In this document: positions 53,701-62,861 of the stretch, one piece after another
Position numbering within the stretch: the first letter of the stretch is position 1
How the letters are laid out: the number at the start of each line of letters is the position of its first letter
Assembly (NCBI RefSeq): GCF_030252185.1
Contig: NZ_CP126970.1
Coordinates: forward strand, 2,108,001-2,172,000
Direction of reading: 5' to 3'
DNA: 64,000 nucleotides
Source of the DNA: Corynebacterium suedekumii
GTDB lineage: Bacteria; Actinomycetota; Actinomycetes; Mycobacteriales; Mycobacteriaceae
The notes under the pieces: model-generated
Database searches by the model: none
Told to the model about the DNA's origin: nothing
What the model saw: only the letters and a program-made list of their open reading frames with translations
Program-made: the position numbers and the translations under genes

Positions 53701-54567
53701 TCAGTAGGTGGTGATCCCCCGCGAGCGGAAGATATCGCGGGTGGCGGCCAGGGACTCCGCCGTCGGCGGCTTCGTGTCGGCGAGCCGGTAGTTCATTCCC
53801 AGCTCACGCCACTTGTCCGCGCCCATGTTGTGGAAGGGCAGGACCTCCACTCGTTCGACGTTGGGCCAGCGGGCGACGATGTCCGCGACACTCTCCACGT
53901 TCTCCGTCGCGTCGGTCAACCCGGGGACGAGGACAAAGCGCACCCACACCGGCTTGCCGGCGGCGGCGAGCCGGTCGCCGAAGTCGATCGTCGGCTGCAG
54001 CTCCCGGGTCGTGACCTCCGTGTAGGTCTCCTCGTCGCCGGACTTGATGTCCAGCAGGACCAGGTCGATGTTGGCCAGGTCCTCATCCGTGAGCCGGGCC
54101 CCGAGATAGCCGGAGGTGTCGATCGCGGTGTGGATGCCGGCGTCATGGACCTCCTGCAGCACCCGACGGGTGAAGGCGATCTGGAACAACGGCTCGCCGC
54201 CGGAGATGGTCAGTCCGCCGCCGGAGGCGCCGAAGACCCGCTTGTAGCGGCGGATGCGTGTGACCACGTCCTCGACCTTCTCGAGGGTGCCGGTGCGCAT
54301 CTCCATCGTGTCCGGGTTGTGGCAGAACTGGCAGCGCAGCGGGCAGCCGGAGAGGAACAGCGTCATCCGGGTGCCGGGGCCGTCGACGGCGGTGACCATC
54401 TCCCAGGAGTGCACCAGGGCGACGTCACCGGTGTGGCGGGCCGCCATGAGCTCCGGGCGGGTGAGGTCTTCGGCGGTGCCACCGATGCCGCCGGCCACAC
54501 CCCGGACCCGTTCGCCGAGTTCCGGGGTCAGCTGGACGACGCCGGTGATGCCGTCAGTGGAGGCCAT
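53701..54567 (-). CDS. pflA: pyruvate formate-lyase activating enzyme
   Basis: 288-residue radical SAM enzyme that makes the glycyl radical on pyruvate formate-lyase. The 4Fe-4S cysteine motif is in [15 protein letters not shown], the SAM-binding GGEP in [11 protein letters not shown], and a conserved [10 protein letters not shown] segment follows. An N-terminal extension of about 40 residues precedes the core. Its ATG directly follows the TAG of the small glycyl-radical gene, so the three pfl genes form one operon. The enzyme implies anaerobic metabolism, unusual for this genus. Confidence 0.93.
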   Translation of the reverse strand: MASTDGITGVVQLTPELGERVRGVAGGIGGTAEDLTRPELMAARHTGDVALVHSWEMVTAVDGPGTRMTLFLSGCPLRCQFCHNPDTMEMRTGTLEKVEDVVTRIRRYKRVFGASGGGLTISGGEPLFQIAFTRRVLQEVHDAGIHTAIDTSGYLGARLTDEDLANIDLVLLDIKSGDEETYTEVTTRELQPTIDFGDRLAAAGKPVWVRFVLVPGLTDATENVESVADIVARWPNVERVEVLPFHNMGADKWRELGMNYRLADTKPPTAESLAATRDIFRSRGITTY

Positions 54568-54819
54568 CTACGCCCCGTGGTGGAAGGTACGGGAGATGAC
54601 GTCGGCCTGCTGTTCCCTGGTCAGTTTGACGAAGTTGACGGCGTAGCCGGACACCCGCACCGTGAGATTGGGGTAGTTCTCCGGGTGCTCCATCGCATCC
54701 TCCAGCGTCGACTGGTCGAGGACGTTGATGTTGGCGTGGTAGAGACCGGACTCCATGTTGTGGGCGGTGCGGTTGGCCTTCATGTCGGCCATGCGCTCGT
54801 CGAAGGTCTTGGTGGACAT
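54568..54819 (-). CDS. grcA: separate glycyl-radical domain (GrcA-like)
   Basis: 83 residues corresponding to the C-terminal end of pyruvate formate-lyase. The radical glycine is G58 in RVSGYAVNF, preceded by [20 protein letters not shown] and followed by [17 protein letters not shown]. It has its own ribosome site (GAGGAG) and a non-coding 50-base gap from the large gene, so it is a real separate gene. In E. coli the similar GrcA/YfiD repairs damaged enzyme; here it must supply the radical because the large protein lacks it. Confidence 0.9.
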   Translation of the reverse strand: MSTKTFDERMADMKANRTAHNMESGLYHANINVLDQSTLEDAMEHPENYPNLTVRVSGYAVNFVKLTREQQADVISRTFHHGA

Positions 54820-54869
54820 GTGATGTGCTCCTCGGGTGATTCGGGGTTGGTTCCGGGGTTTGGGGTGGG

Positions 54870-56972
54870 TCAGTTCTCGTCCATGATGAAGCCGGCGTCG
54901 AGGATGCCGACCAGGTTGGTCACCTGCTCGTCCTTCGTGCGGCCGAGTCCGGACGGGGTGATGGTGTTGGTCAGGGAGATGCCGTCGAGGGCGTCGTGGT
55001 AGTCGAGCTTGCCCACCGAGAGCATGGAGGCGACCATGCCGTGGTTGTCGGCGCCGTTCTCCGGGTTTGCGCCCGGGGCGAAGGGGGTACCCGCGCGGTG
55101 GCCGGAGGGGAAGTTTCCGGTGGCCTTGCCGTAGACCACGTTGGAGGTGATCGTCAGCACCGACTGGGTCGGGATGGCGTCCCGGTACATAGGGATCTCC
55201 TTGATCTTGGCCATGACGGTGTGGACGATGGTGGCGGCGATGTCGTCGGCCCGGTCGTCGTCGTTGCCGTAGGTGGGGAACTCACCCTCGGTGATGTAGT
55301 CGACGATGAGCCCCGAGTCGTCGCGCACGGGGGTGACCTTGGCGTACCTGATGGCGGACAGGGAGTCGGCGACGATGGACAGACCGGCGATGCCGCAGCC
55401 CATGGAGCGGACGATGTCCGAGTCGTGCAGGGCCATCTCGATGGCCTCGTAGGCGTACTTGTCGTGGCACCAGTGGATGATGTTGAGCGCCTCGACGTAG
55501 GTGCCGACGACCCAGTCGAGCATCTCCTCGTACTTGGTCCACACCTCGTCGAAGTCGAGCGGTCCGTCGCCCTCGATGGGGGTGAACTGGCCTTCCCTGG
55601 TGATCTGCTTGCCGGTCATCTCGTCGCGGCCGCCGTTGATGGCGTAGAGCAGGGACTTGGCGGCGTTGACGCGGGCGCCGAAGAACTGCATCTGCTTGCC
55701 CACGGCCATGGGCGAGACACAACAGGCGATGGCGGAGTCGTCGCCCCAGCGCTCGCGGATCTGCTTGTCCGACTCGTACTGGATGGACGAGGTCTCGATG
55801 GAGATGGCGGCGCAGAACTCCTTGTAGCCCTCCGGCAGCTGATCGTCCCAGAAGATGGTGATGTTCGGCTCCGGGGCGGGGCCCAGGTTGCGCAGGGTCT
55901 GCAGCAGGCGGAAGGACGTCTTGGTCACCTGGGGGCGGCCGTCGGACATGAAGCCGGCGTCGGACCAGGTGGCCCAGTAGGGGTCGCCGGAGAAGATCTG
56001 GTCGTAGTCCTCGGTGCGCAGGAAGCGGACGATGCGCAGCTTGATCACCAGGGCGTCGATGAGCTCCTGGGCGAAGGACTCGTCGATGCGGCCGGCCTGC
56101 AGATCACGCTCGATGTAGATGTCGAAGAAGGAGGACAGGCGGCCGAAGGACATGGCGGCGCCGTCCTGGGACTTCACGGCACCGAGGTAGCCGAAGTAGG
56201 TCCACTGCACGGCCTCCTGGGCGGTGGTGGCCGGGCCGGAGATGTCGAAGCCGTAGTCGGCGGCCATCGCCTTGAGCTTCTTCAGTGCCTTGATCTGCTC
56301 GGCATGCTCCTCGCGGAAGCGGGCCCAGTGCTCGGAGAAACCCTGGGGGCCGGCGGCGTGCTTCGCGGCCTCCTTGTCGGCGATGAGGCGGTCGACGCCG
56401 TAGAGGGCGACACGGCGGTAGTCGCCGATGATGCGGCCGCGGCCGTAGGCGTCGGGCAGGCCGGTGATGATGTGGGAGGAGCGGGCGGCCCGGATGCGCG
56501 GGGTGTAGATGTCGAAGACCGCGTCGTTGTGGGTCTTGCGGTAACGGGTGAAGATCTTCTTCATGTCCTCGTTCGGCTCCCGGCCCGACTCGCGGATCGC
56601 GGTCTCCACCATGCGCCAGCCGCCGTAGGGCATCATCGCGCGCTTGAGGGGGGTGTCCGTCTGCAGGCCGACGATGACGTCATCGTCGTCGGAGATGAAG
56701 CCGGGGCCGAAGGCGTCGATGTCGGCCGGGGTGTCGGTGTCCACGTCGAACACCCGGCGCTGGCGCTCCACCGACAGGTAGTTGTCCTCCAGGTGCTGCC
56801 AGGTGCGCAGGGTCTTCTCGGTCGGCCCGGCCAGGAACGAGGCGTCCCCGGTGTAGGGGGTGAAGTTGCGGGCGATGAAGTCGCGGACGTCGATGGACTC
56901 GAGCCAGGGGCCGTCCTGGAAACCCTCCCAGGCGTTGGTGGCGTCGGCCTGCGGTGTGGTGGCAGTGGTCAC
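54870..56972 (-). CDS. pflB: pyruvate formate-lyase body lacking its glycyl-radical domain
   Basis: 700-residue formate C-acetyltransferase that splits pyruvate with CoA into acetyl-CoA and formate. The active-site cysteine pair is C417-C418 in IACCVSPM, and [18 protein letters not shown] and [18 protein letters not shown] are typical. The protein ends with [15 protein letters not shown], about 60 residues short of a normal enzyme of about 760, and contains no RVSGYA motif. That motif is encoded by the next gene. The two products must assemble to be active. Confidence 0.94.
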   Translation of the reverse strand: MTTATTPQADATNAWEGFQDGPWLESIDVRDFIARNFTPYTGDASFLAGPTEKTLRTWQHLEDNYLSVERQRRVFDVDTDTPADIDAFGPGFISDDDDVIVGLQTDTPLKRAMMPYGGWRMVETAIRESGREPNEDMKKIFTRYRKTHNDAVFDIYTPRIRAARSSHIITGLPDAYGRGRIIGDYRRVALYGVDRLIADKEAAKHAAGPQGFSEHWARFREEHAEQIKALKKLKAMAADYGFDISGPATTAQEAVQWTYFGYLGAVKSQDGAAMSFGRLSSFFDIYIERDLQAGRIDESFAQELIDALVIKLRIVRFLRTEDYDQIFSGDPYWATWSDAGFMSDGRPQVTKTSFRLLQTLRNLGPAPEPNITIFWDDQLPEGYKEFCAAISIETSSIQYESDKQIRERWGDDSAIACCVSPMAVGKQMQFFGARVNAAKSLLYAINGGRDEMTGKQITREGQFTPIEGDGPLDFDEVWTKYEEMLDWVVGTYVEALNIIHWCHDKYAYEAIEMALHDSDIVRSMGCGIAGLSIVADSLSAIRYAKVTPVRDDSGLIVDYITEGEFPTYGNDDDRADDIAATIVHTVMAKIKEIPMYRDAIPTQSVLTITSNVVYGKATGNFPSGHRAGTPFAPGANPENGADNHGMVASMLSVGKLDYHDALDGISLTNTITPSGLGRTKDEQVTNLVGILDAGFIMDEN

Positions 56973-57277
56973 GGGTGGAACCTCTCAGGGTGTTCGTCGG
57001 TGGTGAACGGGGTGCGGTGGCACGTCAAGCTCCCGGCTGCTTTACTTCCGCACCGCCGGCGCTGTGACCCGGCGACGCGACGGCGAAGCTCCTGCGCCAC
57101 GTATGCGCCCAGTATAAGTGGTCTGACCACAATCTGCCAGCGCCCGGACGGTAACGATCCGGTGTATAGGTGTGATCTTTGACCAGCTTTCGGGCCGTTC
57201 CAGGCCCGGAATCACCCGACCCGGCACCACATGACGGTGGAGCCGAGTCGGGGAGGATCAGATCAGCGGGGGAGAAG
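56973..57277 (-). promoter_or_regulatory. pfl operon control region
   Basis: This 305-base gap lies between pflB and ndh (both on the minus strand). Reading toward pflB there is a TATACT -10-like box (plus-strand AGTATA, 57111-57116) just downstream of the palindrome at 57118-57130. The rest holds no gene that I can support. The pflB ribosome site is within GAGAGGTTCC just before 56972. Confidence 0.55.
57118..57130. promoter_or_regulatory. GntR/FadR-type operator in the pfl promoter
   Basis: GTGGTCTGACCAC is a perfect palindrome around a central T. It contains TGGTCTGACCA, which fits the TGGTnnnACCA consensus of FadR-subfamily GntR regulators such as PdhR and LldR. It sits directly upstream of the -10 box, so a bound protein would likely block transcription. 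Control by an LldR- or PdhR-like sensor of lactate or pyruvate is inference. Confidence 0.6.
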
Positions 57278-58699
57278 TCAGCGGAGCTGCTTCTTGCCGG
57301 TGAACTTGGTGGTGTCGCGCAGCTCGATGGGGGTGTCACCCTCGATCTCGGAGGTGAACTGCGACAGCTTCATCAGCGCGGTGCGCGAATGCAGCTGCTG
57401 GCGGGTGGTGGCCAGGTTGTAGCGGGTACGCGACACGCTGTTGAGGCCCCAGTTGAGCATGGAGACCAGGCGGTTGCGGAAGCCGACGAGGAACAGGACG
57501 TGGACGGCCAGCCACAGGACCCAGCCGACGAAGCCGGTCACCTCGACCTTGCCCATCTTCACCACGGCGTTGAAGCGGGAGACGATGGCCATGGAACCCT
57601 TGTCGAAGTACTCGAAGGGCTCGCGCTGCTCCGGGGTGGAGCGGCCGGCGATCTCGTCGGCGATGAGCTCGGCGGCGTACTGGCCACCCTGGATGGCGGT
57701 CTGGGCCACGCCGGGGAGGTTCTGGTAGTTCATCATGTCGCCGATGACGAAGACGTTCTTCAGCTCACCGACGGTGAGGTCCGGGTTGACCTGGACGCGG
57801 CCGGCACGGTCGATCTCGGCACCGGTCTGGTCGGCGATGAGCTTGCCCAGCGGGGAGGCCGCGACACCGGCGGACCAGATCTTGGTGAACGCCTCGATGG
57901 TGGTCTCGGAGTCGTCGGTGGAGTTCTTGTAGGTGACGGTCTTGTCGTTGACGTCGGTGACCATCGCGTTGAGGCGCACGTCGACGCCGAGGCGCTCGAG
58001 CTCGCGCTGGGCGTTGCGGCCGAGACGCTTGCCGAAGGGCGGCAGCACCTGCGGCGCGCCGTCGAGCAGGATGATCTTCGCGGCGGAGGTGGAGAAGTTG
58101 GAGTACTCGCCGACGAGGGTGCGGTGAGCCAGCTCGGCGAGCTGGCCGGCCAGCTCCACACCGGTGGGGCCGGCACCGACGATGACGAAGGTGAGCAGGC
58201 GCTCGCGCTGCGCGGCGTCCTTGGCCAGCTCGGCGCGCTCGAAGGCGCCGACGACGCGGGCGCGGATCTCCAGGGCGTCGTCGATGGTCTTCATGCCCGG
58301 GGCGTGCTCGGCGAAGTGGTCGTTGCCGAAGTAGGACTGGGAGGCACCCGCGGCGACAATGAGCGAGTCGTACTCGAAGACCCGGTCATAGGCGCCGAGG
58401 GAGGTGGTGACCAGACGCTTCTCCACGTCGATGTCGGTCACCTCCGCCTTGACCACGTTGACGTTCTCCTGGTCCTTGAGGACCTGGCGGGTGGACGGGG
58501 CGATCTCGCCGGAGGAGAGGATGCCGGTGGCCACCTGGTACAGCAGCGGCTGGAAGAGGTGGTGGTTGGTGCGGTCGATGATGGTGACGTCGACGTCGGC
58601 GTTCTTCAGTTCCTTGGCCGCGAACAGGCCACCGAAACCGGAGCCGATGATGACGACATGGTGACGGCCACTCTCAGGACGGAAAGGGGTGATGGTCAT
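57278..58699 (-). CDS. ndh: type II NADH dehydrogenase
   Basis: 473-residue non-proton-pumping NADH:menaquinone reductase on the inner face of the membrane. The FAD-binding motif is VVIIGSGFGGLFAAKEL at the start, the NADH-binding motif is FVIVGAGPTGVELAGQLAEL, and the later FAD segment is VFVIGDMM. A membrane-associated region follows (VGWVLWLAVHVLFLVGFRNR). ATG 58699 follows GAGGA. The same neighbour relation (thiamine genes, ndh, methyltransferase) is, as I recall, seen in C. glutamicum, with the pfl operon inserted here. Confidence 0.94.
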   Translation of the reverse strand: MTITPFRPESGRHHVVIIGSGFGGLFAAKELKNADVDVTIIDRTNHHLFQPLLYQVATGILSSGEIAPSTRQVLKDQENVNVVKAEVTDIDVEKRLVTTSLGAYDRVFEYDSLIVAAGASQSYFGNDHFAEHAPGMKTIDDALEIRARVVGAFERAELAKDAAQRERLLTFVIVGAGPTGVELAGQLAELAHRTLVGEYSNFSTSAAKIILLDGAPQVLPPFGKRLGRNAQRELERLGVDVRLNAMVTDVNDKTVTYKNSTDDSETTIEAFTKIWSAGVAASPLGKLIADQTGAEIDRAGRVQVNPDLTVGELKNVFVIGDMMNYQNLPGVAQTAIQGGQYAAELIADEIAGRSTPEQREPFEYFDKGSMAIVSRFNAVVKMGKVEVTGFVGWVLWLAVHVLFLVGFRNRLVSMLNWGLNSVSRTRYNLATTRQQLHSRTALMKLSQFTSEIEGDTPIELRDTTKFTGKKQLR

Positions 58700-58874
58700 G
58701 AATTGGTTTCCTCAACTTGTCACTTCGGGCTTCAACTTTCACCAATCGTAGACCGTCGGGGCCTCGAGCACCGCGCGCGGGGACAGGGTGCCCTCACCGG
58801 TAACCCCGGTTTCCGGGATCGACTCGGACGCGCCTGCGGGATTCCACTCCGGCGGGGGGTTAGCATGTCCGGTT

Positions 58875-60167
58875 GTGAGACATCCCCGATCGTCGGCCAT
58901 CGACGCCGACGCCTGGCCCGGCGTCGCCACCGTCCCCGCCGGTCGCCTGGTCAGCGTGCGTGCCCGCCTCGCCGAGGCCGCCTTCGCCCGCGCCTGTGAC
59001 GCCGCGGGGCTCGATCTGGATCCGACCGGTGAACCGGACCTCGTCGTCGAACACGAGGGACTGTTCGCCCGCCTCGCCGTGGCCGGCTGGCTGGGACTGG
59101 CCGAGAGTTATCTGGCGGGGGAGTGGCACGCCGACGATCTCGTCGACGTTCTCGCCGCCCTGCTCGCCACCGGTTACCGGCCGCGCGCGGGACTGCCGCG
59201 GGGACGGTCCCTCGGTGCCTACACGGGCGGGGAACTGCCCACGGAACTGGTGCGGCTGAGTTCCGGCGACGGGATGAGCGCGTTCGGCGGGGTCTTCGCC
59301 ACCGGTGTGCCCACCACGGTCCGCACCGCCGTGCCCTCCCACGTCCCCGGCGGGCGCGGGCCGGACACCCACTTCATCGACCTGACCACCATTTCCGAAC
59401 CGACCAGCGCCGAACGCGACGACCTGGGCGACGCGCAGGCCCGCGCCGTCACGATGCTTCTCGACGCCGCCCGGGTCACCGCCGGCACCCACCTGCTGGA
59501 GTTCCCCAGCACCGGGGGTGCGGTGGCGATCGGCGCCTCGGCGCGGCGGGCGACCGTCGACACGCTCACCGCGGACCCGGAGCAGGCCCACGTCGTGGGG
59601 GAGCGCCTCACGCTCGCCGGTGTCGACGATTCGGTGAGCACCCAGGTCATCGACCATCCCGTTCCCGGACCCCGCGACGTCCGCGGGCGTTTCGACGCCA
59701 TCGTCAGCGTGGACAAGTTCCACGTCCTCGCCCCCCGCGACCGCGTCGCCCTCGTGCGTGGCTTCGACCGGCTGCTCACCGTCGGAGGCAACATCGGCCT
59801 GCAGACCGTCGTGGCCACTGACGCGATGACCCCCTCCGGCCGGGCTGCCGTCGAGGCATTGCGCGCCTACATCTGGCCCGACCTGGACTACCCCACCGCC
59901 ACCGACATCCACCGCCTCGTCGACCGCGAATCCGGCCTCCGCGTCGTGGGACAGACACACCTGGGCAGCCATACCGCACTGTCGCTGGCCATGCAGCACT
60001 CGCTGTTCGACGCCCACGCCCGAGAAGCCGCCGCCGCCGGATTCGACGTGGTCTTCCGCCGCCTGTGGGACTACCAGTTCGCACTCCGCCAGGCCCTGTT
60101 CCGACTGGGCATGCTCGACGCCGTCCAACTCACCCTCACCCACCGCAACCGCCGGGGCCGTCGCTGA
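58875..60167 (+). CDS. Cfa-like (cyclopropane fatty acid synthase) methyltransferase, divergent
   Basis: 430 residues from the GTG at 58875; the frame is open further upstream without a good start. The N-terminal part has LGLAESYLAGEWHADDLVDVL, the typical start of cyclopropane fatty acid synthases, and the end resembles them too. The SAM site is unusual: LLEFPSTGGAVAIGA replaces the normal VLDIGCGWGG-type motif, and SVDKFHVL replaces the usual SVEMFEHVG. The protein may therefore have lost or changed activity. I recall a UfaA-type gene next to ndh in C. glutamicum. Confidence 0.78.
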   Translation: MRHPRSSAIDADAWPGVATVPAGRLVSVRARLAEAAFARACDAAGLDLDPTGEPDLVVEHEGLFARLAVAGWLGLAESYLAGEWHADDLVDVLAALLATGYRPRAGLPRGRSLGAYTGGELPTELVRLSSGDGMSAFGGVFATGVPTTVRTAVPSHVPGGRGPDTHFIDLTTISEPTSAERDDLGDAQARAVTMLLDAARVTAGTHLLEFPSTGGAVAIGASARRATVDTLTADPEQAHVVGERLTLAGVDDSVSTQVIDHPVPGPRDVRGRFDAIVSVDKFHVLAPRDRVALVRGFDRLLTVGGNIGLQTVVATDAMTPSGRAAVEALRAYIWPDLDYPTATDIHRLVDRESGLRVVGQTHLGSHTALSLAMQHSLFDAHAREAAAAGFDVVFRRLWDYQFALRQALFRLGMLDAVQLTLTHRNRRGRR

Positions 60168-60203
60168 GCGGCAGGGTAACTGTTGGCCGTCTACGCTGGC
60201 CCC

Positions 60204-60704
60204 ATGACGACACGGCAGCCCCACGGCCGGGTGGAGACCACCCCGGACGGTAGACGACTCCTCCTCATCCGCAGCCTCCCGCACCCGCCGGCCACAGTGT
60301 GGCGGCACCTCACCGACTCCGATCTCCTCGGCCGCTGGTACGGCACCTTCACCGGTGATCCGGCCAGTGGGGAAGTGGAACTGACGATGGTCGAGGCGCC
60401 GGATCATCCGGGCCCGGTGACCATCCGCCGGTGCGATGACCGGCATCACCTGCTGTCGGTAGCCGTCGCCGGCCCCGGAGGCGCCGCCTGGCAGCTCGCC
60501 GTCTCCCTGTCACCCGGGCCCGAGGACTCCACCCGGATCGAGTTCGACCACGACCTCACCGGCATGACCGAGCCCACCGGTGATCTCGGGCCGGGCTGGG
60601 AGTACTACCTCGAGCGGCTCGCCGTCGCCCTTGACGGTGGGGACCCCGACACCGTCGACTGGGCCGAGTTCCACCCGGCCCTCACCGGGCACTACTCCGG
60701 CTGA
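60204..60704 (+). CDS. SRPBCC/AHSA1-type domain protein
   Basis: 166-residue single-domain protein of the START-like fold. It has RSLPHPPATVWRHLTDSDLLGRWYGT near the start, the usual AHSA1 pattern, and a C-terminal helix GPGWEYYLERLAVALDGG. Such proteins bind hydrophobic ligands or act as Hsp90-activator-like proteins; the role is unknown. The ATG at 60204 is the first good start. The 3' end overlaps the DJ-1 gene on the other strand by 13 bases. Confidence 0.82.
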   Translation: MTTRQPHGRVETTPDGRRLLLIRSLPHPPATVWRHLTDSDLLGRWYGTFTGDPASGEVELTMVEAPDHPGPVTIRRCDDRHHLLSVAVAGPGGAAWQLAVSLSPGPEDSTRIEFDHDLTGMTEPTGDLGPGWEYYLERLAVALDGGDPDTVDWAEFHPALTGHYSG

Positions 60705-61402
60705 GAGTTGACCTCGGCAACGATGAGCCGGGCGAGATCCTCCGAGGACTGCGGGTTCTGGCCCGAGTACACGTTGCGGTCCCGGACCACGTGCGGGCGG
60801 AAGGGGACCGGGTTGCGGTCGTAGTTGATCCCCAGCTCGATGAGCTTGTCCTCCAGCAGCCACGTCGCCTTCCTCGCCGCCGGGGTGCCCAGTTCCTCCC
60901 GGTTGGACAGCCCGGTCATGCGGTAACCGGCGAACGGCGTCCGGCCCGCATCATCGGCGGTGGCCACCACGGCGGCAGGGGAGTGACACAGCAGCGCCAC
61001 CGGTCGGCCCGACTCGAGCTGGGCGGTGAGGATGCCCGCGGAAGTGGCGTCATAGGCCAGATCCTCCATCGGCCCGTGGCCACCGGGGTAGAAGACCACG
61101 TCAAACTCGCGCCCTGCGACCTCCCCCAGGCTGGCCGGGTGATCGAGGACCGGGGCCAGGCGCTCCAGCTCCTCCCGGCGACGACGATTGGTGTGGGGGA
61201 GACCACCCATCACCCCGAGGCTGGTTTCATCGACCGTCGGCCGGACCCCTCCCGGGGTGGCCACCGTGATGTCCCAGCCGGCGTCGCTGAACACCCGGTA
61301 GGGCACGAGGAACTCCTCCGCCCAGAAACCGGTGGGGTGGGTGGAACCGTCCTTGAGGGTCCAGTGGGCGGCGGCGGTGAGAACCATGAGTACAGAAGTC
61401 AT
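60692..61402 (-). CDS. DJ-1/PfpI-superfamily protein, Hsp31-like
   Basis: 236 residues. The nucleophile elbow is C139 in ALLCHSPAAVV, and the loop FYPGGHGPMEDL and the early WAEEF fit the Hsp31/HchA-like subgroup. Such proteins act as glyoxalase III, deglycases or chaperones. It is 24 bases downstream of the phzF-like gene on the same strand, so probably an operon. Confidence 0.85.
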   Translation of the reverse strand: MTSVLMVLTAAAHWTLKDGSTHPTGFWAEEFLVPYRVFSDAGWDITVATPGGVRPTVDETSLGVMGGLPHTNRRRREELERLAPVLDHPASLGEVAGREFDVVFYPGGHGPMEDLAYDATSAGILTAQLESGRPVALLCHSPAAVVATADDAGRTPFAGYRMTGLSNREELGTPAARKATWLLEDKLIELGINYDRNPVPFRPHVVRDRNVYSGQNPQSSEDLARLIVAEVNSQPE

Positions 61403-61426
61403 GAGAGTAGTCCTTAGGTGTCGGTG

Positions 61427-62287
61427 TCAGTTGAGGTGGGTGTCAGGGACGGTGATGGTGCCGGTGAGATAGAGCGCGACGTGGCCTGAGATGAGCACCC
61501 GGTCGTCGCGTTGTTCCAGCTCCAGCCGTCCGCCCCGGGCCGAGGCCTGGAACGCGGACAACGTCGTCCGGCCGAGCTGGTCCATCCAGTAGGGGCCGAC
61601 GACGGTGTGGGCGGAACCGGTGACCGGGTCCTCGTCGATGCCGACGCCGGGGGCGAAGCACCGGGAGACGATGTCATGGTCCGACCCGTCACCGGAGGCG
61701 TCGGCGGTGAGGATGATCCCGTGTTCGACCAGGTCAGCGATCTTTCCGAAGTCAGGACGAACGGATCTGACCAGGTCAGGGGAGTCCACGACGACGACGT
61801 GCTTGGAGCTGCCCTTGCGGATCTCCACGATGTGGTCCCGGTCGATGACCAGGGCCGCAGCGAAGGCGTCCGCGTCAGCCTCGGGAAGCTCGGCCGGATG
61901 GTCGGCAGGGAAGTCGAGGGTGTAGAGGTCGCCGTCACGGGTGACACTCAACCAGCCGGACAGCGTCCAGAACTCCAGGCGCTGCGCCTCGGGATGGGCG
62001 GTGGCGAACAGATGGGCCGCCGCCGCGAGTGTCCCGTGTCCACACAGCTCGATTTCCGTGGTCGGCGTGAACCACTTCAGGTGGTAGGCCGGGGCATCCG
62101 AGGGCGGAGTGACCGCTCCGGTGGGAAGCTCTGCGACGAGAAAGGCCGTCTCCGAGAGATTGTTCTCCGCGGCGATGTTCTGGAGCGTGGCCACGTCCAG
62201 CCAGCGCGGCAGCACCACGACGGCCGCGGGGTTGCCGCCGAAGACCGTGTCGGTGAAGGAGTCGTACTGGGCGATGTCGAGATGCAT
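61427..62287 (-). CDS. PhzF-family isomerase/epimerase
   Basis: 286 residues with the two-lobed diaminopimelate-epimerase fold. The start DIAQYDSFTDTVFGGNPAAVVVL and the catalytic glutamate E46 in ENNLSETAFL are characteristic. The second lobe has CFAPGVGIDEDPVTGSAHTV. No phenazine genes are nearby, so the substrate is unknown. The promoter region contains the 14-bp palindrome at 62354-62367. Confidence 0.87.
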   Translation of the reverse strand: MHLDIAQYDSFTDTVFGGNPAAVVVLPRWLDVATLQNIAAENNLSETAFLVAELPTGAVTPPSDAPAYHLKWFTPTTEIELCGHGTLAAAAHLFATAHPEAQRLEFWTLSGWLSVTRDGDLYTLDFPADHPAELPEADADAFAAALVIDRDHIVEIRKGSSKHVVVVDSPDLVRSVRPDFGKIADLVEHGIILTADASGDGSDHDIVSRCFAPGVGIDEDPVTGSAHTVVGPYWMDQLGRTTLSAFQASARGGRLELEQRDDRVLISGHVALYLTGTITVPDTHLN

Positions 62288-62678
62288 GCGGGCCAGTGTA
62301 GGTTCTGTCGGCGATGTGTGACGGAGGGGAGAACCAGCCCAACCTTAAATGACATAATGTACATTATCGGACACTAGGGAAAGTCGGCCTGGCCGGCGGC
62401 AGTGGCCTGCTGACGGCTCCGCCCAAGTGCACACGCTTCGGTGATGAATCTGGGTTCGTTGCCGTCGTTTCGTGGACGTTCGGCCGTGGGCCCGTTGTCG
62501 TCGTCATGTCCGGCCGCCTGATGCTCCGTCGTCCCGGTCGCAGACCGCCTGTCCTGTGGTGCCCTCACGGGTCAGGCAAGGCGCTGACGTTCGGCCGACG
62601 GCATCAAAGTCCGAATCCCGGCCCCAGAAGGCCCCTTCTCCCCAACCCCGTGAATGGATTTAATTAGTCACTGTGACG
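62288..62678. other. 391-base stretch without a supported gene
   Basis: It lies between the phzF-like gene and the small membrane protein gene. The first 80 bases are AT-richer and hold the palindrome at 62354-62367. The rest (about 62370-62678) is GC-rich, with short open frames of no more than about 65 codons that lack ribosome sites or recognisable motifs. It could contain remains of a lost gene. Confidence 0.5.
62354..62367. promoter_or_regulatory. 14-bp perfect palindrome upstream of the phzF/DJ-1 operon
   Basis: ATAATGTACATTAT is a perfect palindrome, 66 bases upstream of the phzF-like start, in an AT-rich island of a GC-rich region. CATTAT inside it could be a -10 element on the minus strand. 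A TetR- or MarR-type operator is plausible, but no regulator gene is adjacent. Confidence 0.5.
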
Positions 62679-62861
62679 TTAAAGATCGCGTTCCCGGGCC
62701 CGCTCCCGGTACGCGTACACCAACTGCCAGACGGTCAACGCGATGAGCAGACCGGTGATGACGCCGAAGATCCACATCCCCTGATAGATCATGAACGCGA
62801 CGAAGCCGATGAGGACGACGAGACGGAACCAGATCGCCGGGATCATCCGGGAGGCGATCAT
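62679..62861 (-). CDS. small two-helix membrane protein
   Basis: 60 residues with two hydrophobic helices (about 10-28 and 31-50) and a basic C-terminal tail RERARERDL. Its start overlaps the stop of the YceI-family gene (ATGA), so it is part of that operon. Function not recognised; it may assist the membrane-anchored YceI protein. Confidence 0.7.
   Translation of the reverse strand: MIASRMIPAIWFRLVVLIGFVAFMIYQGMWIFGVITGLLIALTVWQLVYAYRERARERDL

Noticed and set aside
54996..58999. Two very long plus-strand open frames opposite pflB and ndh
   Set aside because: Antisense shadows caused by GC-rich third positions; the minus-strand enzymes are unmistakable.
62374..62568. Small minus-strand open frame of 64 codons
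   Set aside because: No ribosome site, no domain, and composition like random GC-rich sequence.
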